Below are positions 1 to 6,256 of a stretch of 6,786 nt of DNA, in pieces. Under the pieces are notes generated by a model. That model did not search any database, was not told the DNA's origin, and saw nothing but the letters and a program-made list of their open reading frames with translations. Every line of letters begins with the position of its first letter. Positions within the stretch are counted from its first letter, which is position 1. Source of the stretch: Gammaproteobacteria bacterium (GTDB lineage Bacteria > Pseudomonadota > Gammaproteobacteria > SZUA-140); NCBI GenBank assembly GCA_003230195.1, contig QIHH01000161.1, forward strand, positions 1 through 6,786, written 5' to 3'. Both the position numbers and the translations under genes were made by a program.

Positions 1-88
1 GAGAGAGAGGGATTCGAACCCTCGATGGAACTATAAATCCCATACTCCCTTAGCAGGGGAGCGCCTTCAGCCGCTCGGCCATCTCTCC
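1..88 (-). tRNA. tRNA-Ser (anticodon GCU), 3' end cut by window edge
   Basis: Read on the minus strand, this folds as a class II tRNA. The 5' acceptor strand GGAGAGA pairs with TCTCTC at positions 1-6. The D stem is GCC/GGC. The anticodon stem CTCCC/GGGAG encloses the loop CTGCTAA, with anticodon GCT at 52-54, which reads serine codons AGC and AGU. The long variable arm pairs ATGGGA with TTCCAT, as expected for serine tRNA. The T arm is GAGGG-TTCGAAT-CCCTC. The last acceptor base, the discriminator base and any encoded CCA lie beyond position 1. A serine tRNA downstream of csrA is the known arrangement in E. coli and relatives, often followed by further tRNA genes. Confidence 0.97.
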
Positions 89-100
89 GTTAAGTTTACC

Positions 101-132
101 CAGATACACAGAACTTTACGCACCTTAAGCAA
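101..132 (-). promoter_or_regulatory. Weak candidate promoter for tRNA-Ser
   Basis: The csrA terminator separates this tRNA from upstream transcription, so it probably has its own promoter. The best match I can find is TTGCTT (127-132) and TGTATC (103-108) with an 18-base spacer, placing the start about 8 bases before the tRNA. The -10 matches only 3 of 6 consensus bases and there is no clear GC-rich discriminator. This is inference from position more than from sequence. Confidence 0.2.
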
Positions 133-162
133 CAGCCCTTTAGACCCTTGTTTCAAGGTGCG
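119..162. repeat. Perfect 8-bp inverted repeat upstream of tRNA-Ser
   Basis: CGCACCTT at 119-126 and AAGGTGCG at 155-162 are exact reverse complements, 28 bases apart. Further inside, AACA and TGTT can also pair. The element lies between the csrA terminator and the tRNA and overlaps the weak promoter candidate. No T-run follows it on the minus strand, so it is not an ordinary intrinsic terminator. It could be a binding site or a structured tRNA leader; its role is unknown. Confidence 0.4.
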
Positions 163-192
163 CATAGAATACCAAGTTTTTGCCTTCGTGCC

Positions 193-228
193 AAAAAAAA
201 ATGAGCCAAATGTAACATTTAGCTCATT
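193..228 (-). terminator. Rho-independent terminator after csrA
   Basis: On the minus strand, 228-216 and 212-200 form a 13-bp stem with a 3-base loop (TTA), including one internal U-G wobble. A run of nine T residues (201-193) follows at once. On the plus strand the wobble becomes a C-A mismatch, so the element is better suited to stopping minus-strand transcription. It sits about 90 bases past the csrA stop and ends the lysC/csrA transcript before the tRNA. Confidence 0.88.
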
Positions 229-318
229 ATTTTTTATCTTTAATGAATTACACGTTTTCAACACACCACCAGCAACAATTATGGTTACCGGTACTATAAA
301 AATTATAGAAAAGCTGGG

Positions 319-504
319 TTAGGTAGAATCCTTATCAGTCTTTTCTTTTTGAATACGCTCGTAGATCTCTTCGCGATGAACAGTAACCTCTTTAGGTGCA
401 TTAACGCCGATTCGAACCTGATTACCTCTCACCCCCAAGACAGTCACCGTCACTTCATCACCGATCATTAAGGTTTCACCCACACGCCTTGTCAAAATCA
501 GCAT
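319..504 (-). CDS. csrA: CsrA (RsmA) carbon storage regulator, RNA-binding protein
   Basis: This encodes a 61-residue cytoplasmic protein, the same length as E. coli CsrA and almost identical to it over the first 50 residues. CsrA dimers bind GGA motifs in hairpin loops of mRNA leaders, usually blocking ribosome access or changing mRNA stability, and are titrated by CsrB/RsmY-type small RNAs. The RNA-contact residues known from the family are present: L4 and R6 in the first strand (MLILTRRVG) and R44 in VHREEI. Residues from about 47 on form the C-terminal helix and tail, which is the only divergent part. The ATG has a strong Shine-Dalgarno (510-516). The gene lies 171 bases after lysC with no terminator between them, so read-through is likely in addition to local promoters. 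A terminator follows at 193-228. Confidence 0.98.
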   Translation of the reverse strand: MLILTRRVGETLMIGDEVTVTVLGVRGNQVRIGVNAPKEVTVHREEIYERIQKEKTDKDST

Positions 505-509
505 TGCTG

Positions 510-516
510 CCTCCTT
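510..516 (-). promoter_or_regulatory. Strong Shine-Dalgarno of csrA
   Basis: AAGGAGG lies 5 bases before the csrA ATG. It is by far the strongest ribosome binding site in the window. It also contains an AGGA core of the kind CsrA itself binds, and it is complementary to 655-664 just downstream of lysC, so access may be controlled. Confidence 0.9.
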
Positions 517-519
517 ACC

Positions 520-654
520 AAAATACTTTTATAAAATTTTCTTAATAAAAACAACCAACTTCCTATAAATTTCTTATCGACCACCCTATCATTATCTATA
601 GAGTTTTTCTTTATTCTTGGTTCGTTATAATTCTGAACAAGTTAAACACCATCA
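520..654 (-). promoter_or_regulatory. AT-rich csrA leader and probable promoter region
   Basis: This stretch separates lysC from csrA and codes for nothing I can support. It is very AT-rich on the minus strand. It holds several -10-like hexamers, notably TATAAC (624-629), GATAAT (591-596) and TATAAA close to csrA, but none has a good -35 at 16-18 bases. An AGGA at 561-564 is a possible upstream CsrA site. One or more csrA promoters probably lie here, since csrA in E. coli has several, but I cannot pick one with confidence. Confidence 0.35.
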
Positions 655-664
655 AATAAGGAGG
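655..664 (-). promoter_or_regulatory. Anti-Shine-Dalgarno element after lysC, complementary to csrA RBS
   Basis: Minus-strand RNA here reads CCUCCUUAUU, starting 11 bases after the lysC stop. It can pair with GGUAAGGAGG at 519-510: eight consecutive Watson-Crick pairs across the csrA Shine-Dalgarno plus two U-G pairs, closing a 135-base loop. The complementarity is directly visible. That it sequesters the csrA start in lysC-csrA read-through transcripts is inference. Confidence 0.4.
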
Positions 665-675
665 TAAACCATCAT

Positions 676-1158
676 TTACGCCAGCTGATCCAACCCAAAA
701 GCCTCATGCAAGGCCCTTACACTCAATTCCAGATACTTTTCGTCCACTACTACTGAAATCTTTATCTCGGATGTCGAAATCATTCTAATATTGACACCCT
801 CTTTTGCCAACGTCTCAAACATTGTGCTTGCAATACCTGCGTGTGAGCGCATTCCTACACCAACAATTGACACCTTAACAATCTTCGAATCTCCCGTCAC
901 CTCTCGTGCACCCAGTTTATTCGCAGTCTCTTTCATAATAGCGAGACTTTTATCAAAATCATTGCGGTGCACAGTAAAAGTGAAGTCAGTGGTGGCATCT
1001 TCAGCAACATTTTGAATAATCATATCCAACTCGATATTGCTATCGGCGATCGGCCCTAATATCTTATGCGCAACACCAGGCTGATCGGGCACACCTAACA
1101 TCGTCACTTTTGCCTCATCGCGATTAAATGCGATCCCCGAAATTAACGCTTGTTCCAT
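676..1158 (-). CDS. Possible internal start in lysC: separate ACT-domain beta subunit
   Basis: Met248 of LysC (ATG at 1156-1158) is preceded by GAGGA at 1170-1166 with a 7-base gap, a good Shine-Dalgarno arrangement inside the coding sequence. Starting here would give a 160-residue protein made only of the two ACT domains. Bacillus and Corynebacterium aspartokinases are known to make exactly such an in-frame beta subunit, and the enzyme is then an alpha2-beta2 complex. The start sits at the same domain junction, where the text MEQALISGIA resembles the known beta-subunit N-terminus. Met246 is too close to the GAGGA to be the likely start. This is inference from position and motif. Confidence 0.5.
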   Translation of the reverse strand: MEQALISGIAFNRDEAKVTMLGVPDQPGVAHKILGPIADSNIELDMIIQNVAEDATTDFTFTVHRNDFDKSLAIMKETANKLGAREVTGDSKIVKVSIVGVGMRSHAGIASTMFETLAKEGVNIRMISTSEIKISVVVDEKYLELSVRALHEAFGLDQLA

Positions 1159-1899
1159 CTCCATTTCCTCAGCTGAAATCAATGTTCCCGTTACTGTCTC
1201 TTTAAATGAAGAGAGCACTCGCAATGGCACACCATACTTACTGGCAAATTCTACTGAACGAATCTGCAACACCTTAGCTCCCAAGCTCGCCATCTCCAAC
1301 ATCTCTTCATAGGTGATGTGATCGAGACGTCGTGCCTCAGGAACAACTCTAGGGTCTGTGGTATAAACACCATCAACATCCGTATAAATCTGACACTCAT
1401 CCGCCTTAAGTGCAGCCGCCAATGCGACTGCGGAGGTGTCTGATCCACCACGTCCCAACGTAGTGATATTACCCGCGTCATCCACCCCCTGAAAGCCTGC
1501 CACCACCACCACGCATCCTCGCTCTAGGTCTTGGCGGATACGTTTATCATCAATATCAACAATACGCGCTTTGTTGTGGACGCTATCGGTACGGATATGC
1601 ACCTGATGACCCGTGTACGAGCGTGCGGTGCAACCACGTTTTTCCAGCGCCATGCTCAGCAGGGCAATCGTTACTTGTTCACCCGTTGATAACAACACAT
1701 CCAATTCACGCGGTACCGGCTGTTCCTGAATAGCCTTAGCCATCTCAACCAGGCGATTGGTTTCGCCGCTCATTGCCGACACAACGACCACGATATCGTG
1801 ACCATTTTCACGCCAGCCCATCACTTTATCCGCAACACTTTCGATACGCTCAACAGTGCCAACCGAGGTACCACCATATTTCTGTACAATTAAACTCAT
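676..1899 (-). CDS. lysC: Aspartate kinase (aspartokinase), catalytic plus two ACT domains
   Basis: This 407-residue enzyme phosphorylates aspartate to aspartyl-4-phosphate, the first step towards lysine, methionine, threonine and diaminopimelate. The kinase domain covers about residues 1-240. Visible motifs are KYGGTSVG (7-14), TGEQV (72-76), LGRGGSDTSA (148-157), TDVDGVYTTDPR (173-184) and the ITYEEMLEMASLGAKVL region (195-211). Two ACT domains follow at about 255-407; the first includes GVPDQPGVAHKIL (269-281) and the second starts near VSIVGVGM. They normally bind lysine and/or threonine for feedback inhibition. It is a monofunctional LysC/Ask type with no homoserine dehydrogenase fused. 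The start lies 23 bases after alaS; only a weak GGA precedes the ATG, so translation may be coupled to alaS. This matches the alaS-lysC-csrA order of Pseudomonas. Which amino acid inhibits it cannot be told from sequence. Confidence 0.97.
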   Translation of the reverse strand: MSLIVQKYGGTSVGTVERIESVADKVMGWRENGHDIVVVVSAMSGETNRLVEMAKAIQEQPVPRELDVLLSTGEQVTIALLSMALEKRGCTARSYTGHQVHIRTDSVHNKARIVDIDDKRIRQDLERGCVVVVAGFQGVDDAGNITTLGRGGSDTSAVALAAALKADECQIYTDVDGVYTTDPRVVPEARRLDHITYEEMLEMASLGAKVLQIRSVEFASKYGVPLRVLSSFKETVTGTLISAEEMEMEQALISGIAFNRDEAKVTMLGVPDQPGVAHKILGPIADSNIELDMIIQNVAEDATTDFTFTVHRNDFDKSLAIMKETANKLGAREVTGDSKIVKVSIVGVGMRSHAGIASTMFETLAKEGVNIRMISTSEIKISVVVDEKYLELSVRALHEAFGLDQLA

Positions 1900-1922
1900 C
1901 TGGTTTCCGTTACCAAGCCGCG

Positions 1923-4547
1923 CTATGCGCTACGCTCTTCAACCCACCCTTTCACCGATGCCAGTGCCGCATCAAGTCCAGCGGGTTCTGTACCACCGGC
2001 CTGAGCCATGTCAGGACGACCACCACCTTTACCACCAACCTGTTGTGCAACATGCTTTACTAGGTCACCCGCCTTCACCTGTCTAGTCAGATCCGCCGTG
2101 ACACCCGCAGTTAGCGACACTTTTTCGCCCACCACTGCACCCAGTACAATCACCGCAGAACCGAGTTTATTTTTTAACTGATCAACGGTGTCACGTAATG
2201 TTCTGGCATCTGCCCCCTCAAGCTTCGCCGCCAATAATTTAATCCCATTCACCTCAATCGCCTGCTCTACCAGTTCAGAACCCTGACTACTCGCGAGCTT
2301 GCCTTTAAGCTGCTCCAGTTCCTTTTCTAACTTACGACTCTTATCTAGCAATTGCTGAACTTTATCCAGCGTATCCTCTCGACCACCTTTCACCAACGCA
2401 GAAACTGATGCAAAGTTAGACTCCAACTGCTCCAGCCAAGCTATCGCATGCTCACCTGTCACCGCCTCAATACGACGCACACCTGCTGCAGTACCTGTTT
2501 CTAGTATAATTTTAAACAGCCCAATATCACCAGCACGTTCCGCATGGATACCACCACAGAGCTCGGTTGAAAATCTACCAATGCTCAGCACCCTTACCTC
2601 TTCGGTATATTTCTCACCAAACAGTGCCATCGCACCCGCTTCAACTGCATCGTCGTAACTCATTAAGTGGGTCTGCACTGCATGATTGGCTCTCACCTCA
2701 GCATTCACAATACATTCAATCTCACTTATCTGATTTTTAGTCACCGGCCCAAAGTGTGAAAAATCAAAACGCAAACGATCAGCTTCAACTAATGACCCCT
2801 TCTGCGTCACATGCTCACCCAGCACCTGTCGCAATGCCGCGTGTAATAAATGAGTAGCAGAGTGATTCAAGATAATTGCCTGACGACGCATCGGATCAAC
2901 ATTCGCCGTCAACGTCATACCGACCTTGATTTCACCCGCATTCACTTTGCCGATGTGGCCATTCACACCACTCAGCTTACGCGTATCAGAAACCGAAAAT
3001 TCAACGCCATTTGCAGACAAAACACCACGATCACCCGTCTGCCCGCCCGACTCGGCATAAAAAGGGGTTTTATCGAGGATCACCATCCCTTCTTCGTTAG
3101 CACTCAAACTATCGACCTGTGATTCACCACTAATTAAAGCCACCACATTCGCCTGCCCATCGAGATGCTCATAACCAGTAAACTCGGATGGCACATCAAC
3201 CTCAACAGATGCAGAGTAATTAACACCAAACTGACTGGCAGAACGAGCTCGCGCACGCTGCGCCTCCATCTCACGTTCAAAACCAACGTCATCGATTATC
3301 AGACCACGCTCGCGTGCAATGTCTGCAGTAAGATCAGCAGGAAAACCATAGGTATCATAAAGCTTGAAGACGATAGCTCCCGGGATCTCTTTGCCTTTTA
3401 AACCGGCAATCGCAGACTCAAGGATTTTCATCCCCTGGTCCAGCGTCTCAGCAAAGCGCTCTTCTTCTAGCTTTAGCACCCTTTCAATCTGTAGTTGTGC
3501 CTTTGTCAGCTCAGGATAGGCTTCGCCCATCTCACTCACCAATGGCGCGACTAATTTAAAATAGAAAGTTTCATTCACACCCAGTTTATAGGCATGACGA
3601 ATCGCACGGCGAATCACTCTGCGCAACACATAACCGCGTCCTTCGTTCGACGGCAGCACCCCATCAGTAATTAAAAATGAACAGGAACGGATGTGATCGG
3701 CAATCACGCGCAACGAATTATTTTTGAGGTCGTCAGTATTGGTGACCTTAGCAATCGCCTCGATCAAATTCACAAACAGGTCGATTTCGTAGTTACTACG
3801 CACACCCTGCATCACGGCGGCGAGACGCTCCAGCCCCATGCCAGTATCGACCGATGGCTTTGGTAACTTCGCCATCGCGCCATCCGCACTGCGGTTGTAC
3901 TGCATAAAGACCAAATTCCAGATCTCGATATAGCGATCGCCATCTTCGTCCGGGCTGCCCGGCAGACCACCTGCAACATGCTCGCCATGGTCATAAAAAA
4001 TCTCACTGCAGGGGCCACATGGCCCCGTATCACCCATCGACCAGAAATTATCGCTTTCGTAGCGCTTGCCGCCGAGCTTATCACCAATGCGAATCAACTG
4101 CTCTGGCGCAACGCCAATCTCTTTCAACCATATATTCGCGGCTTCATCATCTTCATCATAGACCGTGACCCACAAACGCTCTGTAGGCAACCCAAGATCC
4201 TGGGTTAAAAATTCCCACGCAAAACGGATCGCATCGTGTTTGAAATAGTCACCAAAACTGAAATTACCCAACATCTCAAAAAAAGTGTGGTGACGCGCAG
4301 TGTAACCGACGTTTTCAAGATCATTATGCTTGCCACCGGCTCGCACACAGCGTTGTGAGCTAGTCGCACGCACAGAAGAACGTGTTTCCTGACCCAAAAA
4401 GGTCTCTTTAAACTGCACCATACCGGCATTGGTAAAAAGTAATGTTGGATCATTGCCCGGCACAAGTGGGCTACTCGCCACTACTTCATGCCCCTGTCGA
4501 GCAAAATAGTCGAGATATTTTTGTCGTAAAGCTGCTGTTGAAGTCAT
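1923..4547 (-). CDS. alaS: Alanine-tRNA ligase
   Basis: AlaS charges tRNA-Ala with alanine in the cytoplasm and hydrolyses mischarged Ser- or Gly-tRNA. The 874 residues match the usual full length (E. coli 876). The class II catalytic domain covers about 1-240: motif 2 region SSQRCVRAGGKHNDLENVG (63-81) with HHTFFEMLGNFSFGDYFK (86-103), DTGPCGPCSEI (173-183) and motif 3 GMGLERL (236-242). A tRNA-recognition region follows to about 440. The editing domain has the zinc-binding set H562 and H566 (HSATH) with C664 and H668 (CGGIH), and SGGQTGDRG at 500-508. A short coiled coil near 725-755 (LDKSRKLEKELEQLKGKL) leads to the C-Ala domain with the glycine-rich GGKGGGRPDMAQAGG (838-852). The ATG gives the usual family N-terminus, but no Shine-Dalgarno is visible before it. 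It is probably transcribed from 4654-4681 and continues into lysC. Confidence 0.99.
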   Translation of the reverse strand: MTSTAALRQKYLDYFARQGHEVVASSPLVPGNDPTLLFTNAGMVQFKETFLGQETRSSVRATSSQRCVRAGGKHNDLENVGYTARHHTFFEMLGNFSFGDYFKHDAIRFAWEFLTQDLGLPTERLWVTVYDEDDEAANIWLKEIGVAPEQLIRIGDKLGGKRYESDNFWSMGDTGPCGPCSEIFYDHGEHVAGGLPGSPDEDGDRYIEIWNLVFMQYNRSADGAMAKLPKPSVDTGMGLERLAAVMQGVRSNYEIDLFVNLIEAIAKVTNTDDLKNNSLRVIADHIRSCSFLITDGVLPSNEGRGYVLRRVIRRAIRHAYKLGVNETFYFKLVAPLVSEMGEAYPELTKAQLQIERVLKLEEERFAETLDQGMKILESAIAGLKGKEIPGAIVFKLYDTYGFPADLTADIARERGLIIDDVGFEREMEAQRARARSASQFGVNYSASVEVDVPSEFTGYEHLDGQANVVALISGESQVDSLSANEEGMVILDKTPFYAESGGQTGDRGVLSANGVEFSVSDTRKLSGVNGHIGKVNAGEIKVGMTLTANVDPMRRQAIILNHSATHLLHAALRQVLGEHVTQKGSLVEADRLRFDFSHFGPVTKNQISEIECIVNAEVRANHAVQTHLMSYDDAVEAGAMALFGEKYTEEVRVLSIGRFSTELCGGIHAERAGDIGLFKIILETGTAAGVRRIEAVTGEHAIAWLEQLESNFASVSALVKGGREDTLDKVQQLLDKSRKLEKELEQLKGKLASSQGSELVEQAIEVNGIKLLAAKLEGADARTLRDTVDQLKNKLGSAVIVLGAVVGEKVSLTAGVTADLTRQVKAGDLVKHVAQQVGGKGGGRPDMAQAGGTEPAGLDAALASVKGWVEERSA

Positions 4548-4653
4548 CTAGGTAATTACACTTTAAAAATATGGCTCACGAGCAAGGTTTTAATTCAGTG
4601 GCTCGATCCATTCCTAATAGTTGATTATTGTTATTCCGCTGTTTTTGCATTGT

Positions 4654-4681
4654 CTTATCAGTTTTTTAACACACTTTTCAA
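4654..4681 (-). promoter_or_regulatory. Candidate sigma-70 promoter for alaS-lysC
   Basis: TTGAAA (4676-4681, 5 of 6 consensus bases) and GATAAG (4654-4659, 4 of 6) are separated by 16 bases, just downstream of the recX stop. The predicted start gives an alaS leader of about 100 bases. No terminator is visible between recX and alaS, so read-through from recA-recX is also possible. Confidence 0.42.
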
Positions 4682-4694
4682 TGAGAGTATCAAT

Positions 4695-5123
4695 CTAATT
4701 ACAGTTTTTCAATATATGTTTTGTCTGATCCGAAGTAAAACCACGATATTGCAGGAACTGCAACTGCTTTGCACGCGCCTTCATATCCTCGGGGAATTTA
4801 CCACCAAACCGTTTTTGCCACGCATTTCTAGCTGTTTCGCTCCAACATCGATCTTGAGAATTGACATATTCACTCACTAGTTCACGCGCCACACCGCGCT
4901 GACGTAGCTCTTCACGTATCCGCACCGGGCCAAAACCTTTATTCATCCGAAAGCGTACATAACTCTCGGCGTAACGTACATCGCTAAGCAATCCATCATC
5001 GACCAACTGTGCAAGAGCTTCATCGACAAACAGTTTGTCGAAGCCCTTGTTAATCAGTTTACGGCGTAATTCCGCCACCGCATGCTCGCGCCGAGATAGC
5101 AGATCCATCGCACGCTTACGCAC
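4695..5123 (-). CDS. recX: RecX, modulator of RecA
   Basis: RecX binds the RecA filament, limits its growth and inhibits recombinase and coprotease activity. The all-helical protein shows three repeats of the family three-helix unit. Recognisable parts are RREHAVAELRRKL (11-23), DGLLSDVRYAESYVRFR (43-59), GFGPVRIREELRQRGV (63-78) and, at the end, KQLQFLQYRGFTSDQTKHIL (119-138). The 142 residues counted from a GTG start are a little short compared with E. coli (166) and Pseudomonas (about 150). The GTG has no clear Shine-Dalgarno, and the frame stays open upstream to 5210 without an ATG, GTG or TTG. The true start may therefore be the GTG, the ATG at 5106-5108, or a rare codon further upstream. 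It lies 59 bases after recA with no terminator, so it is likely made by read-through. Confidence 0.93.
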   Translation of the reverse strand: MRKRAMDLLSRREHAVAELRRKLINKGFDKLFVDEALAQLVDDGLLSDVRYAESYVRFRMNKGFGPVRIREELRQRGVARELVSEYVNSQDRCWSETARNAWQKRFGGKFPEDMKARAKQLQFLQYRGFTSDQTKHILKNCN

Positions 5124-5126
5124 GCC

Positions 5127-5153
5127 CAGAACGTTATTATTGGCCTCGTTCTG
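5127..5153 (-). promoter_or_regulatory. Hairpin between recA and recX
   Basis: CAGAACG (5153-5147 read on the minus strand) and CGTTCTG (5133-5127) form a perfect 7-bp stem with a 13-base loop. No T-run follows. In E. coli a leaky terminator sits between recA and recX and keeps RecX low; this hairpin may play some part in read-through, mRNA processing or recX translation. The only AGG-type Shine-Dalgarno candidate in the gap is at the loop edge (5144-5147), and the GTG start lies 3 bases beyond the stem. Confidence 0.4.
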
Positions 5154-5182
5154 AGTGTTATCGCGAGAATTTTGCTTTTGAA

Positions 5183-6232
5183 TTAGCTCTTCACCTTCGC
5201 TTTTGCATCAGCAGATTCATCACTCTCAACTGCCTCACCAGCCACAGGCAGCAGACGTGCGCGAATTGCACTTTCAATCTCGTCCGCAATTTCTGGATGC
5301 TCTTTCAGATAGTTACGCACATTGTCTTTACCCTGACCAACACGGTCACCGTTGTAGCTATACCAAGCACCCGCCTTATCAACTAATCCTTCTTTCACAC
5401 CCAATGAGATAATCTCACCTTCACGTGAGACACCTTCTCCATACAAAATCTCAAACTCAACCTGTTTAAATGGCGGCGCAACTTTATTTTTGACTACTTT
5501 GACACGCGTCTCATTACCGACCACCTCATCTCCCCGCTTGATTGCACCGATACGGCGGATGTCAAGACGCACAGAGGCGTAAAACTTCAGAGCATTACCA
5601 CCAGTAGTCGTTTCAGGGTTACCAAACATCACCCCGATCTTCATCCGAATCTGATTAATAAAGATTACCAACGTATTGGAACGTTTAATGTTACCGGTCA
5701 ATTTACGCAGTGCTTGAGACATGAGACGTGCCTGTAGCCCCATGTGCGAATCACCCATATCACCTTCAATTTCAGCCTTCGGTGTCAGTGCCGCGACCGA
5801 GTCGATTACGATTACATCCACCGCGCTCGAACGTACCAGCATATCGGTGATCTCCAGCGCCTGTTCACCGGTATCCGGCTGCGAGACCAGTAGATTATCA
5901 ACATCGACGCCCAGCTTACCCGCGTAAATGGGATCAAGTGCATGCTCTGCATCGACAAATGCTGCTGTACCACCTGCCTTCTGTGCCTCTGCCACCACCT
6001 GCAGCGCAAGCGTTGTTTTACCTGAAGACTCCGGGCCATAAATTTCAACCACGCGTCCTTTTGGCAAACCACCAATACCCAGCGCGACATCAAGCCCCAA
6101 AGAACCGGTAGAAATAGTATCAATACCGCGCGTAACACCCTCGTCACCCATGCGCATCACTGAACCTTTACCAAATTGTCGTTCGATCTGGCCTAACGCC
6201 GCATCCAGTGCCTTTTGCTTATTTGCATCCAT
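5183..6232 (-). CDS. recA: RecA recombinase
   Basis: RecA forms ATP-dependent filaments on single-stranded DNA, carries out strand exchange, and triggers LexA self-cleavage in the SOS response. The 349 residues match the family length and E. coli numbering holds across the core. The Walker A motif GPESSGKT is at 66-73, the catalytic glutamate E96 in DAEHALD, and Walker B VIVIDS with D144. Loop L1 lies around EGDMGDSHMG (156-165). FINQIR contains Q194, and loop L2 with GNPETTTGG spans about 195-212. The C-terminal domain begins near 270. The tail after about residue 330 carries acidic residues but ends in a lysine-rich AKAKVKS, unlike the strongly acidic E. coli tail. The ATG is preceded by GAGGGG at 6242-6247, 9 bases away. 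recX follows in the same direction. Confidence 0.99.
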   Translation of the reverse strand: MDANKQKALDAALGQIERQFGKGSVMRMGDEGVTRGIDTISTGSLGLDVALGIGGLPKGRVVEIYGPESSGKTTLALQVVAEAQKAGGTAAFVDAEHALDPIYAGKLGVDVDNLLVSQPDTGEQALEITDMLVRSSAVDVIVIDSVAALTPKAEIEGDMGDSHMGLQARLMSQALRKLTGNIKRSNTLVIFINQIRMKIGVMFGNPETTTGGNALKFYASVRLDIRRIGAIKRGDEVVGNETRVKVVKNKVAPPFKQVEFEILYGEGVSREGEIISLGVKEGLVDKAGAWYSYNGDRVGQGKDNVRNYLKEHPEIADEIESAIRARLLPVAGEAVESDESADAKAKVKS

Positions 6233-6241
6233 CGTATTGAG

Positions 6242-6247
6242 CCCCTC
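6242..6247 (-). promoter_or_regulatory. Shine-Dalgarno of recA
   Basis: GAGGGG ends 9 bases before the recA ATG. Together with the conserved N-terminus (MDANKQKALDAALGQIE) it fixes the start. Confidence 0.75.
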
Positions 6248-6256
6248 TACTAAAAT

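Noticed and set aside
67..264. A 65-codon open frame on the minus strand between csrA and the tRNA
   Set aside because: It runs through the terminator hairpin and into the tRNA gene and has no protein-like features.
657..674. A perfect plus-strand Shine-Dalgarno (TAAGGAGGT)
   Set aside because: No start codon follows at a usable distance; the nearby plus-strand reading ends within six codons. It makes more sense as the complement of the csrA RBS on the minus strand.
791..1015. Plus-strand and alternative-frame open frames across lysC, alaS and recA, such as this one
   Set aside because: They are shadows of well-identified conserved genes, with no RBS or recognisable domains of their own.
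4570..4579. Short palindrome GCTC-AC-GAGC before alaS as an AlaS autoregulatory operator
   Set aside because: Only four bases per arm and no good promoter overlaps it; E. coli AlaS self-regulation is known, but this site is too weak to claim.
4576..4611. An 11-codon minus-strand ORF in the alaS leader (MDRATELKPCS)
   Set aside because: AGGA touches its ATG with no spacer, it has no run of alanine codons, and no terminator/antiterminator pair follows. A leader peptide is not supported.
4650..4880. Plus-strand 76-codon ORF over the recX 3' end
   Set aside because: It overlaps conserved recX coding sequence and has no family resemblance.
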